Source: Frankiaceae bacterium
GTDB taxonomy: Bacteria > Actinomycetota > Actinomycetes > BP-191
Reading direction: 5' to 3'
Length of the DNA stretch: 64,000 nucleotides
NCBI GenBank assembly: GCA_035556555.1
Contig: DATMES010000035.1
Span: 1 to 64,000 of the forward strand
The notes under the pieces are model-generated. The model had not been told where the DNA came from and searched no databases. It worked only from the letters and a program-made list of their open reading frames with translations. A program made the position numbers and the translations under genes. Positions within the stretch are counted from its first letter, which is position 1; each line of letters opens with the position of its first letter. Below, in pieces: positions 1 to 7,201 of this stretch.

Positions 1-155
1 CGCTTGCCCTCGTCGATGTCGGCCTGCGCCATCCACCGGCGCAGCCCGGACTCGGCGATCCCGAGGTCCTTGGCGATCTGCGCGATCGGCTTCTCCCGCA
101 GCCGTGCGAGCTCGACCGCTCGACGGCGGAACTCAGGCGACTTGGGTGCCGGCAT
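1..155 (-). CDS. IS3-family transposase OrfA, N-terminal part (cut by window edge)
   Basis: Read on the minus strand from the ATG at 155, the product begins MPAPKSPEFRRRAVELAR and continues with a helix-turn-helix pattern (IAQIAKDLGIAESGLRRW). This is the usual N-terminus of the small DNA-binding OrfA protein of IS3-family elements (HTH_Tnp_1 type), which binds the element ends. About 51 codons are present and the rest lies outside the window, so it cannot be judged whether the transposase is intact. The catalytic DDE OrfB is not visible here. Confidence is high for the family and low for activity. Confidence 0.85.
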   Translation of the reverse strand, partial: MPAPKSPEFRRRAVELARLREKPIAQIAKDLGIAESGLRRWMAQADIDEGK

Positions 156-217
156 ACGGACTCCTCTCGGGCGACCATCGTCGCCACAAGATCAGTGTCC
201 GGGGAAGCGGGGGCACT
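1..217 (-). mobile_element. Right-hand end of an IS3-type insertion sequence (partial)
   Basis: The OrfA fragment is preceded on its 5' side by a GC-rich stretch at about 195-217 (GTGTCCGGGGAAGCGGGGG on the plus strand). It resembles the CCCCGGACA-type terminal repeats of many actinobacterial IS3 elements. The element boundary is therefore inferred near 217-225. The other end and any target duplication are outside the window, so the limit is approximate. Confidence 0.4.
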
Positions 218-512
218 CCACGTCGCCCATGTTGGTCGAGCTGCTCCCCCGTTGGCGACATGCCCCCGGCCCCCTCGATGTCGGCCAAAACCACTGCAAC
301 ACGTAGTACGCACGAGTCCTCCGGATCGGGACATCAACCTTCGCCGTCGGCCACCCACCGGAGGACAGCGGCAGGAATTTGCGCGTTCCGCTCCGGCGGC
401 TCGCGTGTCCAATCTCCGAACGATCCCCAGCGCTCGTGCGGATGCCCCCCGTCACATGTCACCCGACTGGCAGCGGCCGGTCGGTCGGTCTCAGGGAAGG
501 TTGGCTAGCACC
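218..512. other. Intergenic stretch without a recognised gene
   Basis: Between the inferred IS end and the secreted-protein start at 513 no frame looks coding. A GGGAAGG stretch at about 494-500 may act as a distant ribosome-binding site for the next gene. Nothing else was recognised. Confidence 0.4.
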
Positions 513-1958
513 ATGTCATTCCGACGGAGGATGTCCCGGGGGGTGACGGCCGCAATCGCGGGCGTCGTCCTGCTCGGGACGATGACGGGCACCGCTTCGG
601 CCGAGACGCCGAGCATCCCGATCCCGAGCATCGAAGTCGAGGGGACCAATCCCTCCGACACCGCGGCGCACCTCACGCAGCTCGCCGTGGACCTGGCGAA
701 CGGCTGCACCGCCTCGGACAGCAGCACCTGCGCGTCGGCGGTGGCGACGGCCCAGGACGCCCTCGCGGTGGCGGTCGCCTGCGCGGAGGCGATGGCGTCG
801 GAAGCCGGCGTCGAACCGGCCGTCTCGGCCGCGCTTCAGCGCGTCACCCTCGACTGCGCGGAGGTCGTTCGGCTGACCCGTGCCCTGGCGGAGTTCGCCG
901 TCAGCGTCGCCAACGACTGCACCACCGAGGCGATACCTCTGTGCCAGACGGTGTTCGACGCGGCGCGGCTCGGTATGGACCGCGCCGCCGGCTGCCTCGC
1001 GGGCGTCCTGCCGGTGCGGCTCGACGGCACCGACCCGGGGTGCGCCTCCGCGATCGCGATGCTCTATCGCGAGGCGGCGGGCGTCATGGCGATGCTGACC
1101 GGCTGCCTCTACGGCAGCGACATGTTCTGCCAGCAGGCGCGCGAGCACGCGGAGTACGCCCGCGACGGGCTCACCGGCTGCGTCGGGCAGGTGCTCTGGC
1201 TCGCGCCGTCTCAGGTCCAGCCGGTCCCCGGCGGCGGCCCGCTGCCCTGTTTCGCCGTGCTGGATCAGGTCGTCGTGTCCATCAACGGCTTGCTCGGCCA
1301 GGTGCCTGACCTGCCGACGCAGATAACGCCCACCAACGAGCCGGAGGAGTGCTCGATCACGGTCGCCGCTGCGATGCCGACCGTCCAGCTCTCCGACCCG
1401 TCGCTGACCACCGAGCACTACCACGCCGACTCATTCGTGCCTTCGTGCGACGAGCCGGAGTCGCTGCACACGATCACCAACGTGCAGACGCCCGGACTGG
1501 CCGGCAGCGGCATCGAGCCGCAGTGCAACGCCGGTGACAACTACGTGATCGACAAGGTCAAGCGGGACGGCAAGAAGTTCGACTGGCACAAGATCTTCGG
1601 CAACCGCGACTCGTCGAAGCCGATCCCGTGGAAGGTCGAGGAGACGGTCACGAGCGAGCTCGGCGCCAAGATCACCGTCGGAGCCTCGGCCGAGCTGAAC
1701 ATCTGGGTCAAGAAGGTGCAGGTCGAGGTCACGGCCGAGGCGAGCGCCAAGCGATCCTGGACGCACACGATCAACATCAATCCGGAAGTCCCCGCGGGGC
1801 GTGAGGGTCACGTCGCGTCCATCGTCTTCACCAAGGTCGTCGAGGGGCGCCACATCACGTACTACGACGACTGCGAGAACAAGGTCGACTTCCGCCGTAT
1901 CCGGACGCCCTACAAGGACTACTGGGACTATTGGGAGGAGCCCTACACCGGGGAGTAG
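513..1958 (+). CDS. Secreted protein with Cys-paired helical repeats and a β-rich C-terminal half
   Basis: This 481-residue product is exported: residues 1-30 form a signal peptide (arginine-rich n-region, hydrophobic core, cleavage after TASA). The ATG at 513 is chosen because the open frame upstream encodes no signal-like sequence. Roughly residues 60-260 hold several helical repeats, each with a pair of cysteines about seven residues apart and a third further on (for example NDCTTEAIPLCQTVFDAA and GCLYGSDMFCQQAREHA), suggesting a disulphide-stapled helical array. The last ~130 residues alternate Ser/Thr/Val/Lys (ELGAKITVGASAELNIWV, EVTAEASAKRSWTHTI), a pattern seen in β-sheet pore-forming or DUF6426-like secreted proteins of actinomycetes. 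It is followed two bases later by a lipoprotein gene, so the two are probably co-transcribed. Function is not known; the toxin-like reading is only an inference. Confidence 0.75.
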   Translation: MSFRRRMSRGVTAAIAGVVLLGTMTGTASAETPSIPIPSIEVEGTNPSDTAAHLTQLAVDLANGCTASDSSTCASAVATAQDALAVAVACAEAMASEAGVEPAVSAALQRVTLDCAEVVRLTRALAEFAVSVANDCTTEAIPLCQTVFDAARLGMDRAAGCLAGVLPVRLDGTDPGCASAIAMLYREAAGVMAMLTGCLYGSDMFCQQAREHAEYARDGLTGCVGQVLWLAPSQVQPVPGGGPLPCFAVLDQVVVSINGLLGQVPDLPTQITPTNEPEECSITVAAAMPTVQLSDPSLTTEHYHADSFVPSCDEPESLHTITNVQTPGLAGSGIEPQCNAGDNYVIDKVKRDGKKFDWHKIFGNRDSSKPIPWKVEETVTSELGAKITVGASAELNIWVKKVQVEVTAEASAKRSWTHTININPEVPAGREGHVASIVFTKVVEGRHITYYDDCENKVDFRRIRTPYKDYWDYWEEPYTGE

Positions 1959-1960
1959 GA

Positions 1961-2425
1961 ATGCGCCGGCTCTCTCTGACCGCCGTCGCCCTCGCCGCGC
2001 TTGTCGCGGCGGGGTGCGACGGCGGTCGCGTGACGCCAGAAAGCGCGTCCAGCAGTTCCGTGGGCGCGCCGACCCCACGATCCGTCGACGTGGTGGCGCC
2101 CACCCGAATGCCCACGCCACAGACAACCCCGACTGTGCAGCCGCCAGATGGGACCGACGTGCTCGCCGGTCCGACCCGCGGCGCCGGGCCGGGCCACGTC
2201 GCCACGCTGCGCGTCCCGCGCCGCTTCGCCGTCGTCGTGTCATGCGCCGGGACGGGGCGGTTCGTGATCGTTGTGGACGGACGAGGGCGGCTTCCGACGC
2301 GATGCGGCCCGCACAGTGACGAGTTCGTATATGAGCCGCTGGGTGAGCCGGGGCGCGTGACCGTCCGCATCGAGACGACGTACTCCGTGCGCTGGGCCGT
2401 GCTAGTGACGACGGCCACGCGATGA
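1961..2425 (+). CDS. Small lipoprotein of unknown function
   Basis: This 154-residue protein begins MRRLSLTAVALAALVAAGC, a type II signal peptide with lipobox VAAGC, so it is expected to be lipid-anchored on the outer face of the membrane. A Ser/Thr/Pro-rich linker (about residues 25-65) is followed by a compact domain of about 85 residues with two cysteines (VVSCAGTG and PTRCGPH), probably a disulphide-linked β domain. The ATG at 1961 lies two bases after the preceding stop, with GGAG just upstream inside that gene, so the two genes form an operon. The family was not recognised. Confidence 0.75.
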   Translation: MRRLSLTAVALAALVAAGCDGGRVTPESASSSSVGAPTPRSVDVVAPTRMPTPQTTPTVQPPDGTDVLAGPTRGAGPGHVATLRVPRRFAVVVSCAGTGRFVIVVDGRGRLPTRCGPHSDEFVYEPLGEPGRVTVRIETTYSVRWAVLVTTATR

Positions 2426-2468
2426 TCCGCAGCAGGAGGGCGCCCGTCCTCAGCGAACCCTTTCGATC

Positions 2469-3260
2469 ATGAGGCGCGCCGCTCGCACGGTCGCCGTCGT
2501 CGCGCTCCTCGCGGCCGCGGCACCCTTCGCGCGCGCCGACGCCGCGCCCACTCTGCGCTGGCGACTGTGGCGCGTGACGCGTATCGACGCGACCGCGCGC
2601 CCGGTCGGAATGGACGTTGCCGTGACGGCGAGTGCGCCCGGTGCGCTCTCGCTGATCGTCGGTGTGCGCGGCACCGGCACGAGCCGGCGCGTCACGACGT
2701 CGCTGTTCTGGGAGGACGGCGGAACCGGTCGCGCGGTCTACCGAGATGGCGCCACTACGCCGGTCTGCCACGGCGGCACCTGCCCTGCCGACGACGCCGG
2801 TATCGTCCAGTTTCGCGTCGGCAACGACCAGACGATCCGCGACGAGTTCCTGATCCTCACCCTCGGCGCGTCGGCGCGGACCACGTTCGACCGGCCCGGC
2901 TGGCGTGTCCGAGAGGTAGCGGCGCCCCGCGTCCGCCGCGTCATGGCAGTAGCGGCTCGCGGGACCGGCGTTACCACCGGCAGCGCGGCAGCCGAGTTGT
3001 ATGAGGGCGCGTCGGCGTCCGGGAGCGCCCGCGGCTCTATCGCGTGGGCGTCAGTGCCCTGCGACGGTGGCGGCCTGGGGGAGGCAGCCCTGACGACGAT
3101 GCCCGCCCTAGCTGGCTCCTCACAGTCGCTCACCTGCTCCGGAGGCGAGACCGAGGGCGCTGCTATCGCCTCGCGTAGCGTCAAGTGGACCGTCGCCGGA
3201 CGCGTCTTCGGTGTCGCGCACGAGGCGCCGGCGACCCGCCTTCTCGTCCTCGACCTCTAA
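2469..3260 (+). CDS. Secreted protein, unknown function
   Basis: The 263-residue product has a signal peptide over about residues 1-26 (MRRAARTVAVVALLAAAAPF, cleavage near ADA). The mature part looks β-rich with two small cysteine loops (CHGGTC and later CDGGG/CSGGE). No catalytic motif is visible. It sits 43 bases after the lipoprotein gene on the same strand and may belong to the same exported operon. In size and layout it loosely resembles the secreted protein encoded at 13180-13986, but clear homology could not be shown by eye. Confidence 0.7.
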   Translation: MRRAARTVAVVALLAAAAPFARADAAPTLRWRLWRVTRIDATARPVGMDVAVTASAPGALSLIVGVRGTGTSRRVTTSLFWEDGGTGRAVYRDGATTPVCHGGTCPADDAGIVQFRVGNDQTIRDEFLILTLGASARTTFDRPGWRVREVAAPRVRRVMAVAARGTGVTTGSAAAELYEGASASGSARGSIAWASVPCDGGGLGEAALTTMPALAGSSQSLTCSGGETEGAAIASRSVKWTVAGRVFGVAHEAPATRLLVLDL

Positions 3261-3416
3261 GTCCTTCGCCGAATCTGGATGCGCGCCACATCCAAAGGCG
3301 CGAAGCTTCGGCGCCTTTGACCGCGCTGGTGGACTGGCAGGTCGCGTCGGTGAGCTGGCCAAGTTCGTCGCTCGCCGCGCGATACGGTGCTCTGGCCTCA
3401 AGCGGTGAGGGGGACG

Positions 3417-4835
3417 ATGAGCGGCAGTCGCGAGCAGGGGTCGGACGTCCCGAGCGCAGACGGTGTTCCCGATGATGCGGCCGACGACCCGGGCAGGGCC
3501 GATCCAGACGACGTCGAGTCCACCGTGACCGTGCCCATCGCGAGGAACCCGCTGCGAGGGACGGGTATCCGGCTAACGGACATCCAGCGGGCGGCGGCGT
3601 CGATGCCGCGACCTGAGGTGCTGGACGCCGCGCGTCGAGCCGCCGAGCAGGCGCGGCTGTCGATGTCCGCGGTCGAGGCGCTGCGGGATGCGATGGCTCC
3701 GCTGGCCTGGGATTTGATGGCCGGTTTCCGCGAGCAACTCCTGCTGACCTCACCGCTGCGCATGCTGGAGGCCCAGCGTGCTGAGATGGTGCGGCTCGCG
3801 ACGGCGCCGCTACTCCGCGACGCCCTGCGCGTCGCGGACGTGATGTCGCAGCAGGTGCGAATCGCGACAGGCCCCACGGTGGGCAGTGCGCTCGCCGAGC
3901 AGTTCCGGCTCGCTGACCGCCTTACTGTCCCCGCGCTGCTTGGGCTTGAGCTGGAGGTCACTGCCGGCCTCGCCCGCCGCGCTTTGGGCGACAGCGGCTT
4001 GGCGTCGTGGCGGATCGCGATGCAGGCGGTAGCACGCGTGGAAACCGCTGGTCGGATCGCTTCGGCGATCGATACCGGCGACCTCGCCCAGCTCGCCGGC
4101 TCCGCCCGCTATGCCGAGCAGCTCGCGGCGCATGTCGCCGAGCTCGACCCCACGAGTCGATTGCTCGGACCCGTGAGCGGGCCGGCGCTGCGCGCGTGGA
4201 ACCGCAGCGTGGCCGCTCGACCCACGCCGCGGCGGATCCTGGTATCAGCAGCCGCCGGACAGAACGTGACCGCAGTCATGAGCGGGGAGGTGCTGACCAA
4301 CGGGGTCGACGAGCACGACTCCACGTCGATCGTCACCAACGCCCGTTCGTACGTTGTCGAACCTTGGCGGGACGGGCCGGCGAATGCCAGCCGCGCCCTG
4401 CACGCGCGCCTGGAACGCATCGACCCGGCGGTCGCCGAGTTGCTCGACGGCGGCTGGGACGATGTCGAACGCAATGGGCCCGCAGCGATCAGCAAGATCA
4501 CGAACTGCGCGGTCGAGGCGCTCGATCGCACCTTGCGTGCTTTGGCCGGCGACGACGATGCCGTCCTCGCCTGGCACACCACCAACAAGCGCCCGGCCTC
4601 CGAGCTTTACCAGGGCAAGCCGACTCGCGCGCTCCGGGTGCGCTACGCCTTGCGTGAGCGGCCCGGGGAGGTGCGGCTCACGCAGGCCCAGGTCGAATCC
4701 TGCGTCACCCTGGCCACCGCCATGATCGGGCCCCTCCAGCAAGGAAAGCACAGCGCCGGGACCACCATCGTCATGGCGCAGGCGCTGCTGGTGTCAGTCG
4801 AGTCGACGCTGCACTTGCTCACGCTCCACGAATAG
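3417..4835 (+). CDS. Large uncharacterised cytoplasmic protein
   Basis: This 472-residue protein has no signal peptide or membrane segment. The ATG at 3417 is preceded by GAGGGGGAC and fits better than the upstream start, which lacks a site. After a polar, acidic N-terminus (about 40 residues) comes a long Ala/Arg/Leu-rich helical region (about 50-290). The C-terminal ~150 residues (GAWD-like GGWDDVERNGPAAISK, then LAWHTTNKRPASELYQGKP) look like a compact α-helical domain. That domain recalls by feel the C-terminal all-helical parts of predicted phage-defence or pPIWI-associated proteins, but no diagnostic residue is visible. Neighbouring genes are accessory in character (IS remnant, secreted orphans). 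Function unknown. Confidence 0.65.
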   Translation: MSGSREQGSDVPSADGVPDDAADDPGRADPDDVESTVTVPIARNPLRGTGIRLTDIQRAAASMPRPEVLDAARRAAEQARLSMSAVEALRDAMAPLAWDLMAGFREQLLLTSPLRMLEAQRAEMVRLATAPLLRDALRVADVMSQQVRIATGPTVGSALAEQFRLADRLTVPALLGLELEVTAGLARRALGDSGLASWRIAMQAVARVETAGRIASAIDTGDLAQLAGSARYAEQLAAHVAELDPTSRLLGPVSGPALRAWNRSVAARPTPRRILVSAAAGQNVTAVMSGEVLTNGVDEHDSTSIVTNARSYVVEPWRDGPANASRALHARLERIDPAVAELLDGGWDDVERNGPAAISKITNCAVEALDRTLRALAGDDDAVLAWHTTNKRPASELYQGKPTRALRVRYALRERPGEVRLTQAQVESCVTLATAMIGPLQQGKHSAGTTIVMAQALLVSVESTLHLLTLHE

Positions 4836-5214
4836 CGGCGCAGCCGAGCCGGGCAGCGAACGACACAGAAGACTCGCTGACGAACGTGCCGCGAGGTCCG
4901 TGCAATGTGAGAGCATTTCGCCAGGACAACAATCGAAGGGAACGCGTCGTGACGAGCCGCCACCGGGCTCACGACCGCTCCCCGGGTTCAGCCAGGCGGG
5001 TGTTCGTGGGCATCTGCCCACCCCAGCAGGGGGAGACTCCCCCCTCGCCCACCACACGTTGACGCGTTCGTGCAGGCCAGAGGCATGCTCGTACGCCCCA
5101 GGCGTCATCCGGCCGAGCCTGCCTACGAATTGCCAACGGTGGCAGGGCAGCGACGGCCGCATTCGAGTGACATCGGACTCGGCCAGACCGTGGCCCGGCG
5201 ACGCTAGCTCCGAG
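4836..5214. other. Intergenic stretch with one GC-rich hairpin
   Basis: No convincing coding frame is seen. A short palindrome at about 5029-5046 (GGGGGAGACTCCCCC) could terminate transcription of the preceding plus-strand gene or of the convergent protease gene. Otherwise nothing was recognised. Confidence 0.4.
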
Positions 5215-5643
5215 TCATGTACCGGGTGGTGCCCACTCGCTGTCGTACCGCTCCAGGAACTCCTTGGCGACGTCTACCGGCAGCCGTTGGGCAAAGCTCT
5301 CGCGCTCCTCGACGACGAACTGGCTTCCGTAGTAGTCGAAGCTGACGACCCAGTGATCGAGGAAACCCTGAGTGCCAAGCAGGCCCTCGAACGGAAGCTC
5401 AAGCGCGTCACGGAAGAAGTCGACCTCGGTTTCCCACGAGATGTCGTTGAACGGCGGCAGCGTCAAAGTCACGTAGTGAAGATCAACATCCCATCGACCG
5501 CCGAGCATCAGCGCCGTGCTGGCCGCTGGCCCGCTCGCCAGGTCGATGCCAAGCATGTCGGCTACGCCCCGACCGAAGAGGGTCCGGGGCGAGCCGGTGT
5601 CGATCAGGGCACGGACCTGTCCCTCCATGCCGCCGTAGGCCAC
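5215..5643 (-). CDS. Retropepsin-like aspartyl protease
   Basis: The frame contains the hallmark ALIDTGSPRTLFG (catalytic D-T-G followed by the hydrophobic β-strand) near residue 13 and LLGTQGFLDHWVVSFDY near residue 90, the LLG-x-x-G/F-L signature of single-domain retropepsin-like proteases that act as homodimers. From the GTG at 5643 it is 142 residues. However, the same frame continues upstream with protein-like sequence (FHAYPYRDEFPAVPGEPPP), typical of the first strand of this family. It has no ATG, GTG or TTG until a stop at 5791-5793, so the true N-terminus is unclear. The frame overlaps the end of the DUF5678-like gene, which suggests either a frameshift joining the two or an atypical start. 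Confidence 0.7.
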   Translation of the reverse strand: MAYGGMEGQVRALIDTGSPRTLFGRGVADMLGIDLASGPAASTALMLGGRWDVDLHYVTLTLPPFNDISWETEVDFFRDALELPFEGLLGTQGFLDHWVVSFDYYGSQFVVEERESFAQRLPVDVAKEFLERYDSEWAPPGT

Positions 5644-5740
5644 CCGGACATCAACCGTGGGCCGTGCAACGGGTGGCGGCTCTCCCGGGACGGCGGGGAA
5701 CTCGTCTCGGTAGGGGTAGGCGTGGAACCGTTCGGAGATG

Positions 5741-6022
5741 TCAGCCCATCCCGACGAGGATTTCCGAGCTTGGCTTGTGGACCTTCTGCATCACCGCAGC
5801 GCGACGAACGCTGTCAGGCAGCTTCGACAATCTGAAGGCCAACTCACGGGAATCCTTCCCGGCCGCGACGACCTTGCCGTTGGCGACAGCGACCCACTGG
5901 CCCCGAAACGGCTCTAGGCTCGGCGACTGAGGCACGGGCGCGCCGCGGCGTCCGATTGGCATGGTTCCACGGTACGCTCGCAGGACGCGAGGTAGCCAGA
6001 TTCGCCAAACGCGCGCGATCAT
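5741..6022 (-). CDS. DUF5678-like small protein
   Basis: This 93-residue protein starts at the ATG at 6022 with a near-perfect AGGAGG Shine-Dalgarno six bases upstream. Residues ~38-85 (FRGQWVAVANGKVVAAGKDS) match the short β-hairpin/helix of DUF5678 proteins, often encoded next to single-domain aspartyl proteases. An Arg/Trp-rich N-terminus (WRIWLPRVLRAYRG) of about 30 residues precedes it. The reading frame ends at TGA 5743-5741 inside the upstream extension of the protease frame. Losing one base in the run at about 5744-5749 would fuse the two proteins. Its promoter overlaps the palindromic region at 6032-6062. Confidence 0.6.
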   Translation of the reverse strand: MIARVWRIWLPRVLRAYRGTMPIGRRGAPVPQSPSLEPFRGQWVAVANGKVVAAGKDSRELAFRLSKLPDSVRRAAVMQKVHKPSSEILVGMG

Positions 6023-6031
6023 GTGTGCCTC

Positions 6032-6062
6032 CTAGACTAGATCCTAGAGTCTAGATTCTAGG
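6032..6062. promoter_or_regulatory. Operator-like cluster of overlapping CTAG palindromes
   Basis: The divergent intergenic region holds successive odd-centred palindromes CTAGAGTCTAG and CTAGATTCTAG, preceded by CTAGACTAG. All are packed into 31 bases between the Shine-Dalgarno sequences of the two divergent genes. CTAG is rare in such GC-rich DNA, so the density is striking. The likely reading is a binding site for a dimeric, possibly ribbon-helix-helix, autoregulator of both genes. The binder is not known. Confidence 0.55.
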
Positions 6063-6077
6063 AACGAGGCAGGTGGG

Positions 6078-6341
6078 ATGTCGGGGCGACAGGTCAACGT
6101 GCCGCTCTCCGAGTACTACTCGCTCGTGCTCGCGCAGGTCGTACTCCGGGACGACAGCACCGTGCCCGAGACGCTTCGGCCGGTGATCGAGGCGTACCTC
6201 GACCGGCGGCTAGCTGACGACCTCGACCTGCGTGAGGCGGTCGAGGCGTTGGAACGTTCGCGCGCGCGAGACAAAGCCCGACCAGTTACCACGCTCGCGC
6301 CCGAGCGGTCGAAACGGGCCGCGGAGCACCCCATCGCTTAG
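6078..6341 (+). CDS. Small helical protein, possible ribbon-helix-helix regulator
   Basis: This 87-residue protein starts at ATG 6078 behind GAGGCAGGTGGG. The start MSGRQVNVPLSEYYSLVLAQ gives a short β-strand followed by helices, and the rest is strongly charged and helical (PVIEAYLDRRLADDLDLREA). That resembles ribbon-helix-helix antitoxin-type regulators. It is transcribed divergently from the DUF5678/protease genes across a palindrome cluster, which suits an autoregulator. The family was not firmly recognised and the regulatory role is inferred. Confidence 0.55.
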   Translation: MSGRQVNVPLSEYYSLVLAQVVLRDDSTVPETLRPVIEAYLDRRLADDLDLREAVEALERSRARDKARPVTTLAPERSKRAAEHPIA

Positions 6342-6545
6342 GACTTCTGATCCACATCAGACTACGACCGCTGTCTGATAGCGGGCTCGGCCGATTCCGG
6401 ATGGGCAAGGCGCCTGGCCGCGCTCACGGGCAAGCCAGCGGGTTGTGGATCGCACATCGCGCTCGTCGCAAACTGACGGATCCTCGGCCGGTCCGGACGG
6501 CCCATCACCGACGAAAGCACACTCGCGGCTGGCCGCCGCCTCTGC

Positions 6546-7178
6546 CTAGACGGGGTCCTCCCGCCCCCGGTGGCGCGGGCGTGCATCGAGATGTTCTAGC
6601 GACTCCAGGAGGTAGCTGAGGCTGTCGGCGAAGGCCTCGCCGGGGATGCGGTCGACGACTTGAAAGACGGTCGATACAACGACGCCTGTCTGATCAAGAC
6701 CCCGAAAGCCGAAGGTTCGGTCCGGTCCACGGCCGAAATCGAAGACTTCGGCTAGCAGGTACCCCGTGAGCACTCGGCTGTTGGGATTCACGAAGACCAG
6801 CCGTTTGGTCGTGAGGAAGAGGAATCCTGGGGTCTCCTGGTCCCGACCGGGCTGCAGACGAAGGGCAAGCGCCGTCGCTTGACGTATCTCGTCGGGACGC
6901 GGATCAACTAGGTGCCACCACTCGTCCAATGGGTGGCGCTTCGACCAACGAGGATCGGGCTCACGCGTCGTCACCGGTGCAGCATCTTCTAACCGCACAA
7001 GAAGGTCGATCATCCGAGGATGTACGTCGCGACGGCGTTGGCGGCCTCCACGCAGAGCGACGGCGCGGGTACAACTCCACATCGCCATACGGTCCGCGAC
7101 CTGCGTCTCTAGCGAAGGCGTGAGCCGTCGACGTTGCGGGAGCAGGTTCTGTCGGAGCGCGTCCTGCAACGTGTCCAA
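6546..7178 (-). CDS. Protein with a bacterial PH/GRAM-like domain
   Basis: The C-terminal part (GFLFLTTKRLVFVNPNSRVL, then AEVFDFGRG and VVVSTVFQVVDRI) has the strand pattern and LTTKRLVF core of bacterial PH/GRAM-like domains. Before it lie about 60 helical residues (YLDTLQDALRQNLLPQRRRL) and a tryptophan-rich linker. The start is uncertain. Protein-like sequence begins just after the upstream pnkp stop, where only TTG codons (7178 or 7169, behind GGGGAG) are available. The first ATG at 7088 would remove the helical part. It lies 23 bases downstream of pnkp on the same strand and may be co-transcribed. Role unknown. Confidence 0.55.
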   Translation of the reverse strand: MDTLQDALRQNLLPQRRRLTPSLETQVADRMAMWSCTRAVALRGGRQRRRDVHPRMIDLLVRLEDAAPVTTREPDPRWSKRHPLDEWWHLVDPRPDEIRQATALALRLQPGRDQETPGFLFLTTKRLVFVNPNSRVLTGYLLAEVFDFGRGPDRTFGFRGLDQTGVVVSTVFQVVDRIPGEAFADSLSYLLESLEHLDARPRHRGREDPV

Positions 7179-7201
7179 ATACTCCCCGTATCCCGAACGG
7201 C

